From Acidobacteriota bacterium (GTDB lineage Bacteria > Acidobacteriota > Terriglobia > Bryobacterales > Bryobacteraceae), in contig JAPKYZ010000059.1 of the NCBI GenBank assembly GCA_026394055.1, positions 27,705 to 91,704 on the forward strand: a stretch of DNA of 64,000 nucleotides, in the 5' to 3' direction. Below the pieces are notes generated by a model. It worked only from the letters and a program-made list of their open reading frames with translations, ran no database searches and was not told where the DNA came from. Position numbers and translations under genes: made by a program. The first letter of the stretch is position 1. Each line of letters starts with the position of its first letter. Below are positions 8,292 to 15,629 of this stretch, one piece after another.

Positions 8292-9030
8292 GGGCGTGGA
8301 TGACCTCCAACTTGCCGTCAACTGTCGCTGGCTCGTCGATGCGCCATACGTCGCCAGCCCGCAGCGCGTGCCCGTCGACTGTTCCTGATCCCTCCAGCGC
8401 CACCAGCCAACCCGGCTTGGCCGTGCGAGGGCCATCGAGATGCCATAGGTCCACTTCAAAATACTCGCTGGTGGCCAAGCGTTCGCCCGTCACGGTGGCG
8501 ACGCCGGGATGGGTGGTCAAGTGCGACACGGCCAGGCCAGCTTCGAGGTGCAGCTCGCGCGGGCGGCCATAGTCGTAGAGCCGGTAGGTGACGTCGTTGT
8601 TCTGCTGCACTTCACACAGTGTGATGCCCGCGCCAATGGCGTGGACGGTTCCGGCGGGCACAAAAACACTATCCCCCGCGACCACCGGCACCCAGCTGAG
8701 CAGGTGTTCCACCTCGCCCGAAAGGCAGGCGGCGCGGAAGGTGGCGGGGTCCACCGGTTCCTTTAAGCCCACGGCCACGGCAGCACCGGGTTCAGCTTTC
8801 AGGATGTGCCACATCTCTGTTTTGCCCAAGGGCCCGCCGGGGTGCACCTGCACGGAAAGGTTCTCGGTGGTGAAAATGAACTTCACCAGCAGCGGCGCCG
8901 GAACATCGGGTGATGGTTCAGGGAACCACACTTCGCCGATGCGGCCGGAGGCGGGAGTAGGGAACAAGGGCTCAAGCGTGCGGGAGCCCCAGATGCGTTC
9001 GACGAAGGTTGGTAGTAGCTGTCGGGTCAC
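8278..9030 (-). CDS. manA: Class I mannose-6-phosphate isomerase
   Basis: The enzyme interconverts mannose-6-phosphate and fructose-6-phosphate, feeding GDP-mannose and glycan synthesis. At 250 residues it is the short bacterial form. Zinc-cupin motifs are clear: SVQVHPGG...GKTEMWHIL holds the first His/Glu ligands and VPAGTVHAIGAGITLCEVQQ the later ligand His. The segment NDVTYRLYDYGR is the family signature that positions the substrate. The final 60 residues form the second cupin half. It overlaps the downstream lipoprotein gene by 14 bases. Upstream, a 100-base gap with a hairpin separates it from the aminotransferase. Confidence in the family is high; a related sugar isomerase specificity cannot be excluded from sequence alone. 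Confidence 0.88.
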   Translation of the reverse strand: MTRQLLPTFVERIWGSRTLEPLFPTPASGRIGEVWFPEPSPDVPAPLLVKFIFTTENLSVQVHPGGPLGKTEMWHILKAEPGAAVAVGLKEPVDPATFRAACLSGEVEHLLSWVPVVAGDSVFVPAGTVHAIGAGITLCEVQQNNDVTYRLYDYGRPRELHLEAGLAVSHLTTHPGVATVTGERLATSEYFEVDLWHLDGPRTAKPGWLVALEGSGTVDGHALRAGDVWRIDEPATVDGKLEVIHARVPD

Positions 9031-9071
9031 AAAGCTCTTAACGGCAACTCCCTGCCGTCATCATAGATGCA

Positions 9072-9102
9072 CCGGTAGGACGCGTGGGGCACACCCTACC
9101 GG
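9072..9102 (-). terminator. Hairpin downstream of the aminotransferase
   Basis: CCGGTAGG (9072-9079) and CCTACCGG (9095-9102) form a perfect 8-bp stem between the aminotransferase stop and manA. No strong T-run follows. Confidence 0.45.
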
Positions 9103-9131
9103 CGCGGAACGAATCGAGACGAATTGCGACG

Positions 9132-10325
9132 CTACAGCGACTTGATGAAGGCTTCCAGGCGATCGAGCCCCCGCTCCAGCTCGGCCATTGAGCAGGCATA
9201 GGAGATGCGGATGTGGCTGTTGGTGCCAAACGCTTCACCCGGGACGGTGGCGACAAACTGCTCCGTCAGCAGCTTCTCGGCGAACTCAAACGCCGTCTTC
9301 ACGCGGCCGCCCAGGAAGGCGCCGATGTTGGGGTAGGCGTAGAACGCACCCTCCGGCACATTCACCTTGATGCCGGGGATGGCGCGCAGCCGGCCGATCA
9401 CATAGTCACGGCGCTTGCGGAACTCGGTCAACATTTCGGTGACCGATTCCTGCGGACCGCGCACCGCTTCGACGGCCGCCTTCTGGGCGATCGACGTGGG
9501 GTTCGAGGTCGAGTGGCTCTGCAGATTGTTGATCGCGGTGATCACCGGGGCCGGGGCCAAGGCGAAGCCAATGCGCCAGCCGGTGAAAGCGTAGGTCTTC
9601 GACAGCGACCCGGCCACGATCACCGTATCCTTGGCGCCCGGCAGCGAGGCCAGCGAGAACGGCGTCTCGTCATAGAGGAAGCGGCAGTAGCATTCATCCG
9701 TGATGATCAGGAAGCCTTCCGCTTTGGCCAGCGCGAAAATCTTTTCGAGCTCAGCACGCGGAATGATCGAGCCCGAGGGGTTCGACGGCGAGTTGATGAT
9801 CACCACTTTGGTCCGCGGCGTCACGTGCTGCTTCAGGATCTCAGCGGTGAGGTTGAACCCGGCGTCTTCGTCGGTCTCGACAAAGATGCACTTGCCGCCG
9901 GCGTAATTCACTACGTCCTTAAAGGTGACCCAGTAAGGCACTGGGATGATCACTTCGTCGCCCGGGTTGATCAGCACCTGCATCAGGTTGAAGATCTCGT
10001 GCTTGCCGCCGACGCCCGCGATCACTTCGTTCAGCTTGTAGTCGGTGCCGTAGTCGATGCGGTGACGGTCAATGATGGCCTGCTTCAGCTCCACCGTGCC
10101 GCCCGCGGGGGTGTAGCGGGTGAAGTTCTTTTCGATGGCATCCACCGCCGCACGCTTGATATTGGCGGGCGTCGGGAAGTCGGGTTCGCCGACTGAGAAA
10201 TCCACCACGTCCACGCCTTCGCGGCGCAGCCGGTCAGCTTCGGCCGCCACCTTCATGGTTGACGACACACTGATCAGGCTGACGCGATCGGCCAGCAACT
10301 TCTTTTCCACCGCTACTCCACTCAT
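9132..10325 (-). CDS. PLP-dependent aminotransferase, aspartate aminotransferase class
   Basis: A 397-residue class I/II aminotransferase of the subgroup Ib type. It starts with the family pattern ISVSSTMKVAAEADRLRREG and DFSVGEPDFPTP, has the substrate loop FTRYTPAGGTVELKQAI, and carries the PLP lysine at residue 243 in SLSKTYAFTGWRIGF. Cofactor contacts NSPSNPSG and TDECYCRFLYD are intact, as is the C-terminal arginine region SHIRISYACS that binds the substrate alpha-carboxylate. It is full length. The most likely activity is aspartate (or prephenate) transamination. Its start overlaps the coaD stop by ATGA, so the two are translationally coupled. Confidence 0.9.
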   Translation of the reverse strand: MSGVAVEKKLLADRVSLISVSSTMKVAAEADRLRREGVDVVDFSVGEPDFPTPANIKRAAVDAIEKNFTRYTPAGGTVELKQAIIDRHRIDYGTDYKLNEVIAGVGGKHEIFNLMQVLINPGDEVIIPVPYWVTFKDVVNYAGGKCIFVETDEDAGFNLTAEILKQHVTPRTKVVIINSPSNPSGSIIPRAELEKIFALAKAEGFLIITDECYCRFLYDETPFSLASLPGAKDTVIVAGSLSKTYAFTGWRIGFALAPAPVITAINNLQSHSTSNPTSIAQKAAVEAVRGPQESVTEMLTEFRKRRDYVIGRLRAIPGIKVNVPEGAFYAYPNIGAFLGGRVKTAFEFAEKLLTEQFVATVPGEAFGTNSHIRISYACSMAELERGLDRLEAFIKSL

Positions 10326-10846
10326 TTGACTGCTATTCCTCTCTCTACTTGACCAAGAATGCGATCTTTCAGCTTCGCTTCCACCACCGGCGGCACTAGG
10401 CCCCGGATATCGCCTCCCAGGCCGATGATCTCTTTCACCAACCGGGAGCTGACGAACGAATACTGCTCGCCCGCCATCAAAAACACCGTCTCCACGTCCG
10501 GCCGCAGGCGCCGGTTCATCAAGGCCATCTGGAGCTCATTTTCATAATCGGAGATCGCCCGGATGCCGCGGACAATCAACGATGCGCCGCGTGCGGCGGC
10601 GTAATCCACCAGCAGGCCGTCAAACGATTCGACGACCACGTTCGGAAACTCTTTCGCCACCTCGGTCATCATCTCGATCCGCTCCGGCACCGAGAACAAC
10701 GGCCGCTTGGATTCGTTCTTCAACACCGCCACAATCAGACGGCCCGCAATCTTCGAGGCTCGTGAAATAACATCGCGATGCCCGTTGGTGATCGGGTCAA
10801 ATGAGCCGGGATAGATGGCCGTTAAACCGGCTTGCGGCGATTCCAA
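10322..10846 (-). CDS. coaD: Pantetheine-phosphate adenylyltransferase
   Basis: CoaD joins 4'-phosphopantetheine and ATP to give dephospho-CoA, the penultimate step of coenzyme A synthesis. The 174-residue protein is standard length and has the nucleotidylyltransferase motif YPGSFDPITNGHRDVI (the T/HxGH-like ATP site), the pantetheine contact region LLVDYAAARGASLIVRGIRAISDYENE, and the C-terminal EQYSFVSSRLVKEI motif. It begins with TTG and has no clear ribosome site; a TAAAAT box 16 bases upstream may give a very short leader. It is followed by the aminotransferase with an ATGA overlap. Confidence 0.95.
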   Translation of the reverse strand: MESPQAGLTAIYPGSFDPITNGHRDVISRASKIAGRLIVAVLKNESKRPLFSVPERIEMMTEVAKEFPNVVVESFDGLLVDYAAARGASLIVRGIRAISDYENELQMALMNRRLRPDVETVFLMAGEQYSFVSSRLVKEIIGLGGDIRGLVPPVVEAKLKDRILGQVERGIAVK

Positions 10847-10913
10847 GGTAGTTCAGTCATTAATTTTAGCGAACTTGGGGGTCCGGCTGCCGGAACCGGC
10901 CCGGCAATGACAA

Positions 10914-10952
10914 CCGCGCCCGCGGCGATGTTCAACATCGAGGCGGGCGCGG
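10914..10952 (-). terminator. Hairpin downstream of the M56 peptidase gene
   Basis: CCGCGCCCGC (10914-10923) and GCGGGCGCGG (10943-10952) form a perfect 10-bp stem, with a second small hairpin in the loop. It lies between the M56 gene stop and coaD. Confidence 0.5.
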
Positions 10953-10975
10953 CAGGCGGAAGGCAGATGCAGGAA

Positions 10976-12202
10976 CTAGAGCAGACGGAAGTTCACTTCG
11001 ATGGTCGCCTCCACGGCAACAGGCGTGCCGTCTTTGGTGCCGGGCGTGAAGCGCCATTGGGTGATCGCTTCGATGGCGTTCTGGTCGAGCGTTTCTTCCA
11101 GCCCTTCGAGCACGTAGATGTCTTCAGCGACTCCCTCTTCATTGACGACGACGTGGAGCTTCACCACGCCCTCGATCTTGGCGTCGCGCGCCTGTTCAGA
11201 GTACTTGGGCTCCACCTTTTGGGTCAGCTTAGGCGCCTTCACGCCCTCGTCCTTCATGGTGTAAGTTTTGCGATCCGGCGGCGCGGCCACCACCGGGAAA
11301 ACCGTCACAGTAACGGCGACGGCGGCCATCAGGAAAGCTGCGCCAGCGATCATCGCACGGCGGGCGAGCGGCCCTCCCCAGGGAGAGCGGGTCAAATTGA
11401 GCATACGAACCTCCAAAGCATCGGTCTTTGAAAACGAATCACCATCCAGCACGCCCAACGCACCTTGCGGTACGGGGGCCGGGAGCAGTTGCGCCGCGGC
11501 TTCCAGCAGCCGGTCGGCATAGTCGGGCAGCCACGCGGCCGCCAGATCGTCACACGAGCATTCACGCGCCAGGGTCAGCTTTTGCTTCAGCCAGACAACG
11601 CCGGGATGCCACCACAATCCGAGCGTCATCACTTCTACGCACAAATTCCAAAAGTAGTCGCGCCGGGCGATGTGGGCCCGCTCGTGAGCCAGCACGGCCT
11701 CCCGGACGGGAGCGGGCATCTGCGCCCACTGGTCTTGCGGCACCAGGATCACCGGGTCGAGGAAGCCAAACGTCACGGGCGTCGCGACCTGCGAGGATTG
11801 GCGAACCGTGGGGTCGGTGGTGGGGAGTGAGCTCCGCCGCAGCGCGTCGAGCCGCACAACACCCAGCGCCACCCACATCAGCCGCCCCCCGGCCGCCAGC
11901 GCGGCCAGCGCCAGCAGGATATTGCTCCAGTGGAAGGGCGTGCTCGCGAAGGGGGCCGCGGCCGCCACGGCCTGCGTGTCCACCACGAAGGCGGCCACCG
12001 GTACGGGCCGCGAAGGCCACAGGGCGACCGCGGGCAGGATCCCAATCGCCAGCAGCGTGGCCGTGCCCAGCGCCGCCCGCCAGCCGCTCGAGACCCGGAC
12101 CAGCCAGCGATCACTGATCCCCAGCGCCGCCGCCAGCACAAACGCCATCGCGGCCGCATTGCCCAGATAGGCCAACAGTTGGGCTGTTTCCACGTGAATC
12201 AT
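10976..12202 (-). CDS. M56 (BlaR1-type) membrane metallopeptidase with TonB C-terminal domain
   Basis: A 408-residue integral membrane protein. Hydrophobic segments lie at about residues 5-28, 42-62, 95-115 and 280-305. The cytoplasmic zinc protease motif is HERAH (His173-Glu174-x2-His177) in VLAHERAHIARRDYF, followed by the LARECSCDDLAA region typical of M56. The periplasmic C-terminus (about 320-408) is a TonB-C type domain, with KVEPKYSEQARDAKIEGVV and AITQWRFTPGTKDG, in place of the beta-lactam sensor of BlaR1. The family partner BlaI is encoded immediately upstream with an ATGA overlap. It probably senses an envelope signal and cleaves the BlaI-type repressor. The inducer is unknown. Confidence 0.86.
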   Translation of the reverse strand: MIHVETAQLLAYLGNAAAMAFVLAAALGISDRWLVRVSSGWRAALGTATLLAIGILPAVALWPSRPVPVAAFVVDTQAVAAAAPFASTPFHWSNILLALAALAAGGRLMWVALGVVRLDALRRSSLPTTDPTVRQSSQVATPVTFGFLDPVILVPQDQWAQMPAPVREAVLAHERAHIARRDYFWNLCVEVMTLGLWWHPGVVWLKQKLTLARECSCDDLAAAWLPDYADRLLEAAAQLLPAPVPQGALGVLDGDSFSKTDALEVRMLNLTRSPWGGPLARRAMIAGAAFLMAAVAVTVTVFPVVAAPPDRKTYTMKDEGVKAPKLTQKVEPKYSEQARDAKIEGVVKLHVVVNEEGVAEDIYVLEGLEETLDQNAIEAITQWRFTPGTKDGTPVAVEATIEVNFRLL

Positions 12203-12621
12203 TTCTTGCCTCCCCGAATCCCAGTTACCTTGGCACCGGCCGCCTTGGCCGCGGAAAGTTTCTCCTGCAGGGCTTTCAGCCGTTCCGGCGTCAGTTGATC
12301 CGTCTCCAACAGGCCCATCACCAAACTTTCAGCGGAGCCGCCAAACATCCGGTCCACCAGGTCCCGCACGGCGGCACCCCTGGCTTCCCGCCGCTTCAGC
12401 TCCGGCGTGTAGACATAGGCCCGGTCCACCAGTTCGCGCCGCACCTTGCCCTTACGGTGTAAGACATTCAGCATGGTTTGCACGGTGGTGTAGGCCAGGG
12501 GCTCACCATCGCGCGGAGCCAGATGCTGGGCCACGGCCTGGACGTTGCCGGGGCCGTGTTCCCAGAGGATGTTCATGATCTCCAGTTCCAAGGGCGTGAG
12601 TTGTTGAGGTGTCCGGGGCAT
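12199..12621 (-). CDS. BlaI/MecI/CopY-family transcriptional repressor
   Basis: A 140-residue winged-helix repressor. The family signature PLELEIMNILWEHGPGNVQAVAQHL is at residues 10-35, the recognition helix AYTTVQTMLNVLHRKGKVRRE at about 43-65, and a C-terminal dimerisation helix bundle follows. BlaI proteins repress themselves and their linked M56 peptidase; cleavage by the peptidase relieves repression. Here the peptidase gene overlaps by ATGA, and two A/T palindromes flank the promoter. The start codon is only about 10 bases from the -10 box, suggesting a very short leader. The Lys/Ala-rich C-terminal tail is a plausible flexible end. Confidence 0.93.
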   Translation of the reverse strand: MPRTPQQLTPLELEIMNILWEHGPGNVQAVAQHLAPRDGEPLAYTTVQTMLNVLHRKGKVRRELVDRAYVYTPELKRREARGAAVRDLVDRMFGGSAESLVMGLLETDQLTPERLKALQEKLSAAKAAGAKVTGIRGGKK

Positions 12622-12627
12622 CGATGT

Positions 12628-12672
12628 CCTAATTATTTAGGAGACGCCCGTTTTTGTCAACTAAAATTTTAG
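12628..12672 (-). promoter_or_regulatory. BlaI promoter with two operator palindromes
   Basis: On the minus strand, TTGACA (12660-12655) and AATAAT (12637-12632) are 17 bases apart. CTAAAATTTTAG (12661-12672) is a perfect palindrome next to the -35, and CCTAATTATTTAGG (12628-12641) is a near-perfect one covering the -10. This is the expected layout for BlaI self-repression. Confidence 0.75.
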
Positions 12673-12772
12673 GAGATGAACTTCAAAAATAGATCCCGCC
12701 CGGCAACTTGTTTCCGCGACGGGTGTTCCTGTACCCTAAGCTTTCTAGCCGATCCGGACAAAGGAGACATTC

Positions 12773-12883
12773 GTGGACGAACAGACAGTACAAATCGTGG
12801 CCGGCCTTCTGGCCGTTGTGTGCGTCGTGATTGTGGTGATGCGCCGCAAGGCCAAAAAGACCACCGATCAAGACGAGTTTTAG
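12773..12883 (+). CDS. 36-residue single-pass membrane peptide
   Basis: A GTG-started ORF encoding 36 residues. AAAGGAG sits six bases upstream, a very strong ribosome site. The peptide has an acidic start (VDEQTV), one hydrophobic helix (about residues 7-23, IVAGLLAVVCVVIVVM), then a cluster RRKAKK and an acidic end DQDEF, giving an N-out, C-in topology by the positive-inside rule. A TTGTTT/TACCCT promoter-like pair lies upstream and a GC hairpin downstream, making it a self-contained unit. I do not recognise the family. It is diverged from the BlaI promoter and could be part of that response, or a CcmD-like small membrane protein. Confidence 0.6.
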   Translation: MDEQTVQIVAGLLAVVCVVIVVMRRKAKKTTDQDEF

Positions 12884-12913
12884 GACGCCCGGAGGTTCCC
12901 GCTTGAATCCTTG

Positions 12914-12938
12914 GGCGGGCCAGCTGTAGCGGCCCGCC
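12914..12938 (+). terminator. Hairpin after the 36-aa gene
   Basis: GGCGGGCC (12914-12921) and GGCCCGCC (12931-12938) form a perfect 8-bp stem with a 9-base loop. Only two T residues follow. Confidence 0.5.
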
Positions 12939-12978
12939 TTCCCAACCCTTCCCCCTACATCTCTGGACAACACTCCCC

Positions 12979-13419
12979 TTGACTCGCCCGAAGATCGACC
13001 CCGCGTACTGCAACTTCAAACTCAGCATTGGCAAGTCGCGCATCCACCGCTGGGGCCTGTTCGCGGCGGAGCCGATCCCCAAGAACCGCAAGGTGATCGA
13101 GTACACCGGCGAGCGCTGCAATCGCATCGAAACCAAGCGCCGGGGCGAGGAGCGCGAGCATGTCTACATGTTCACGCTGAACTCCTATTGGGCCATTGAT
13201 GGCGCGGTGGGCGGCTCCGGTGCCGAGTACATCAACCACTGCTGTGAGCCCAACCTGGTGACGCGCATCATCAAGGAACACATCCTGTACTTCAGCATGC
13301 GCGACATCGCCGCCGGCGAAGAGCTGTTTATCGACTACCGCTTTGGCTGGGAAGTAGAACACGTCCCCTGCAAATGCGGCGCCCTCACCTGCCGCGGCCT
13401 CATCAACGTCAAAAGCTAG
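12979..13419 (+). CDS. SET-domain lysine methyltransferase
   Basis: A 146-residue protein consisting of a minimal SET domain plus post-SET motif. Features: SRIHRWGLFAAEPIPKN (SET-N, SAM site), AEYINHCCEPN (the conserved NHxxxPN), GEELFIDYRFGW (catalytic Tyr motif), and the post-SET zinc site CKCGALTCRG. SET enzymes transfer methyl from S-adenosylmethionine to lysine in histones and other proteins. Bacterial versions are thought to derive from, or be shared with, eukaryotes and are found in scattered taxa. The start is a TTG without a good ribosome site, so it may be slightly off. The substrate is unknown; candidates are ribosomal or DNA-binding proteins. Confidence 0.88.
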   Translation: MTRPKIDPAYCNFKLSIGKSRIHRWGLFAAEPIPKNRKVIEYTGERCNRIETKRRGEEREHVYMFTLNSYWAIDGAVGGSGAEYINHCCEPNLVTRIIKEHILYFSMRDIAAGEELFIDYRFGWEVEHVPCKCGALTCRGLINVKS

Positions 13420-13428
13420 CGCCTTGCC

Positions 13429-13570
13429 TTTCAGCCCCATGCGTCAGCTTGGGGCTTTTTCGGGGAAGCGCAAGTCCGGCGGGACCGGCGGCCCGCGGGT
13501 TTCAGCCCCATGCGTCAGCTTGGGGCTTTTGCGGGATCCCGAAAATAGCCCCAAGCTTGCGCATGGGGCT
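13429..13570. repeat. Three copies of a REP-like palindromic element
   Basis: Two direct copies (about 13431-13458 and 13503-13530) and one inverted copy (13547-13570) share AGCCCC, a short ATGCG-centred loop, and GGGGCT. Each forms a 6-8 bp stem; the two direct copies are followed by TTTTT or TTTT, so they can also act as terminators for the SET gene, and the inverted copy serves the convergent CpaE-like gene. Such short intergenic palindromes are typical of REP/BIME families. Confidence 0.7.
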
Positions 13571-13609
13571 GGTCCGAACCATCACAGAGTAAGCCAGACA
13601 ATGGAAGGC

Positions 13610-14824
13610 TCACTTGCGGCCCAGCAAGCCCCAAAGCCCGGCCAAGCCACTTGATTTGGCCTTTTCGGGTGGTTTCGGCACAGCCGCTTCCGGCGGGCCT
13701 CCGGCCAGCGTCGTGGCCAATGCACTGAGGCTTTTGCCGAAGGCCGAACCGGCGGCGACCGGTTTCCCTTCGAGAAGCGACTGCTGGATCGCCTCCGGGT
13801 CGGCCGGGAGCGATTTGTAGACCGGAACGGACAGCTGTTGTTGCAGCGTCTCCGCCGCGCTGACCTTGCCATCGCGGTTCAGCACCAGCTTCACCCGTTG
13901 GTGGGGCACGCGCAGGTTCCGCAAATGGTCCAGCGCGCGCTGGCAGGAGCGCATGGCGCCCGCCTCCGCCGTGGTCACCAGCAGGACTTCGTCTGCCATC
14001 TGCGCAATCCGCTCATTCCACGGGCCATAGGGGGAGGCCACATCGGCCACCACCAGCTCGTAAAGCCCTCGGGCAAAACTGATCAGGTTGCGAGGCTCGG
14101 CCAGATCGTAGATGCCCTCGGCCAGCGCATCCGGCGCGAACAGCAGATCGACGCCGTCCATTGTCTGCACCAGCCCGCGCCAGACATCGACATCCAGCGC
14201 CGTCCCGCGCGCCACCGCGTCCATAAAGCTATACCCGGGCTTGGCCTTGAGCAAGAACGATTGGATGCCGCACAGCGGGTCTAGATCGGCCAGCAGTACG
14301 CGCTTGGCGTTGAATTTTTTGCGTTGGAAGACCAGATTCAGCGCCACCGTGGAAGCGCCGCAGCCGCCCTTGACGGGCATGACGGCGATCAGTCGCCCCT
14401 GCCCTTCGGGCTGCATCAGATGCGGATGGATCCCCGCCAGCCGGCCGAACACCGCCGCCACCTGGTCGGCCAGAAAGGGGTGGATCAAGAACTCGGACGC
14501 GCCTTGTCGCAGACACGACAGCACCAAATCCGGATCATTTTTCGCCAGCAGCGCCACCACCGGCAACTTAGGCGCCGCCTTCTCGATTTCGCGGACCAGC
14601 GGCAGCGCCGTCTCTTTGGAGGTGGCGGCGTCCAGCAGACACACCGATAGCGTCTGTGAGCTGAGCAGACGGGCCAGCGACGCCGTGTCCGGGTAGGACT
14701 TCACCTCAAACAGCTGAGCGGAGGGCACTTGGTCCGCCAATAGATTGCGCACCGCCGCGCCCAACTCAGCACTCGGCCCCAGGACAAGGATCTTCCAGTT
14801 GCGTGCGATCCCCAAACTGCTCAT
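13610..14824 (-). CDS. CpaE-like receiver-ATPase (pilus/Flp assembly or localisation)
   Basis: With ATG at 14824 the protein has about 404 residues. The N-terminal ~120 residues resemble a degenerate response-regulator receiver (KILVLGPSAELGAAVRNLL, SVCLLDAATS, ASEFLIHPF). The rest is a MinD/ParA-type ATPase with the deviant Walker A PVKGGCGASTVALNL, a switch region VLLADLDPLCG, and VVADVASPYGPW. CpaE/TadZ proteins place the Flp/Tad pilus machine at the cell pole. No other tad gene is visible here. A longer frame starts at 14908 but would run into the divergent LuxR gene; the 14824 start is preferred for its fit to the fold. It is divergent from a LuxR-type regulator. Confidence 0.8.
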   Translation of the reverse strand: MSSLGIARNWKILVLGPSAELGAAVRNLLADQVPSAQLFEVKSYPDTASLARLLSSQTLSVCLLDAATSKETALPLVREIEKAAPKLPVVALLAKNDPDLVLSCLRQGASEFLIHPFLADQVAAVFGRLAGIHPHLMQPEGQGRLIAVMPVKGGCGASTVALNLVFQRKKFNAKRVLLADLDPLCGIQSFLLKAKPGYSFMDAVARGTALDVDVWRGLVQTMDGVDLLFAPDALAEGIYDLAEPRNLISFARGLYELVVADVASPYGPWNERIAQMADEVLLVTTAEAGAMRSCQRALDHLRNLRVPHQRVKLVLNRDGKVSAAETLQQQLSVPVYKSLPADPEAIQQSLLEGKPVAAGSAFGKSLSALATTLAGGPPEAAVPKPPEKAKSSGLAGLWGLLGRK

Positions 14825-14913
14825 AGGTTCCGTAAGGGATTCATCGGCTGAACTGGGCTCGTTATGAAATTGTGAGAAACTGGCCCGGCTCAGAGTACTA
14901 CCAATCAACGGAA

Positions 14914-15573
14914 ATGAGTGATCTACCTGTTCGTCCCCGCTATTCGTTGATTGTTTGTGATTCCCAGCCGCTGACCATCGCGGGAATCCGCGCCGTCACC
15001 GCCGCCCATACGGAGTTTGACCTGGTGGCCGATTGCGATTCCATCATCGCGCTGCGCGACATAGCCAGCCGCGTCCGGCCGGCCGTCGTGTTGGTGGACA
15101 AGATGATGGGCCTGGATTCCCTGCCCTCCTGGCTGCACGACAGTGGCGCCGCCGCCACCATTGTGTGGGGTAGCGCGATCAGTGAGCCCGAAGCGGTCCG
15201 GCTGCTGAAGGCCGGTGTCCAGGGCATCCTGCGCAAGACCGCCTCGGCCGACACCTTGCTCGCGTGCCTGCGCGCCGTCGTCGAAGGCCATAGCTGGATG
15301 GAAGAGTCGGTGTTCCGCGCCGGTACATTGCAGGACCGGGCCCGCCGCAGCGGCCTCACCGCACGCGAACGGCAGGTGATGGAGCTGGTGGAAGCCGGTT
15401 TGAAAAACCGCGACATCGCCGCGCAGCTGGGCATCCGCCCCGGTACCGTGAAAATCCACCTGAAGCACATCTTTGAGAAGACCGGCGTACGCGGCCGCTA
15501 CGGCCTGGCCTTGAGCGGCCTGAAAGATCGCGGCGTGCTGGAGATCGCCACCACCTCCGCCGGTGGCCGGTAA
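14914..15573 (+). CDS. LuxR/NarL-type response regulator
   Basis: A 219-residue two-domain regulator. The receiver domain (about residues 8-125) keeps the acidic start (VCDSQPLTIAG), the phospho-acceptor Asp in VVLVDKMMG and the conserved Lys in ILRKTAS, so it can probably be phosphorylated. The C-terminal LuxR helix-turn-helix (about 145-205) shows LTARERQVMELVEAGLKNRDIAAQLGI and GTVKIHLKHIFEKTGV. No histidine kinase is adjacent. A GTG 42 bases upstream is a possible alternative start. The divergent CpaE-like gene, which also has a receiver fold, is 89 bases away and may be co-regulated. Confidence 0.88.
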   Translation: MSDLPVRPRYSLIVCDSQPLTIAGIRAVTAAHTEFDLVADCDSIIALRDIASRVRPAVVLVDKMMGLDSLPSWLHDSGAAATIVWGSAISEPEAVRLLKAGVQGILRKTASADTLLACLRAVVEGHSWMEESVFRAGTLQDRARRSGLTARERQVMELVEAGLKNRDIAAQLGIRPGTVKIHLKHIFEKTGVRGRYGLALSGLKDRGVLEIATTSAGGR

Positions 15574-15589
15574 CGGACTGCTGGCGTTT

Positions 15590-15623
15590 GAAGTCACTGA
15601 TGTTTCGAAGTCACTGATATCCT
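15590..15623 (+). promoter_or_regulatory. 12-bp direct repeats and extended -10 before tldD-like gene
   Basis: GAAGTCACTGAT occurs at 15590-15601 and again at 15607-15618, a 17-base period. The second copy runs into an extended -10 (TGATATCCT, 15616-15624 region). Direct repeats in the -35 region are typical of activator sites. The start codon is only six bases beyond the -10. Confidence 0.5.
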
Positions 15624-15629
15624 GAGAGG

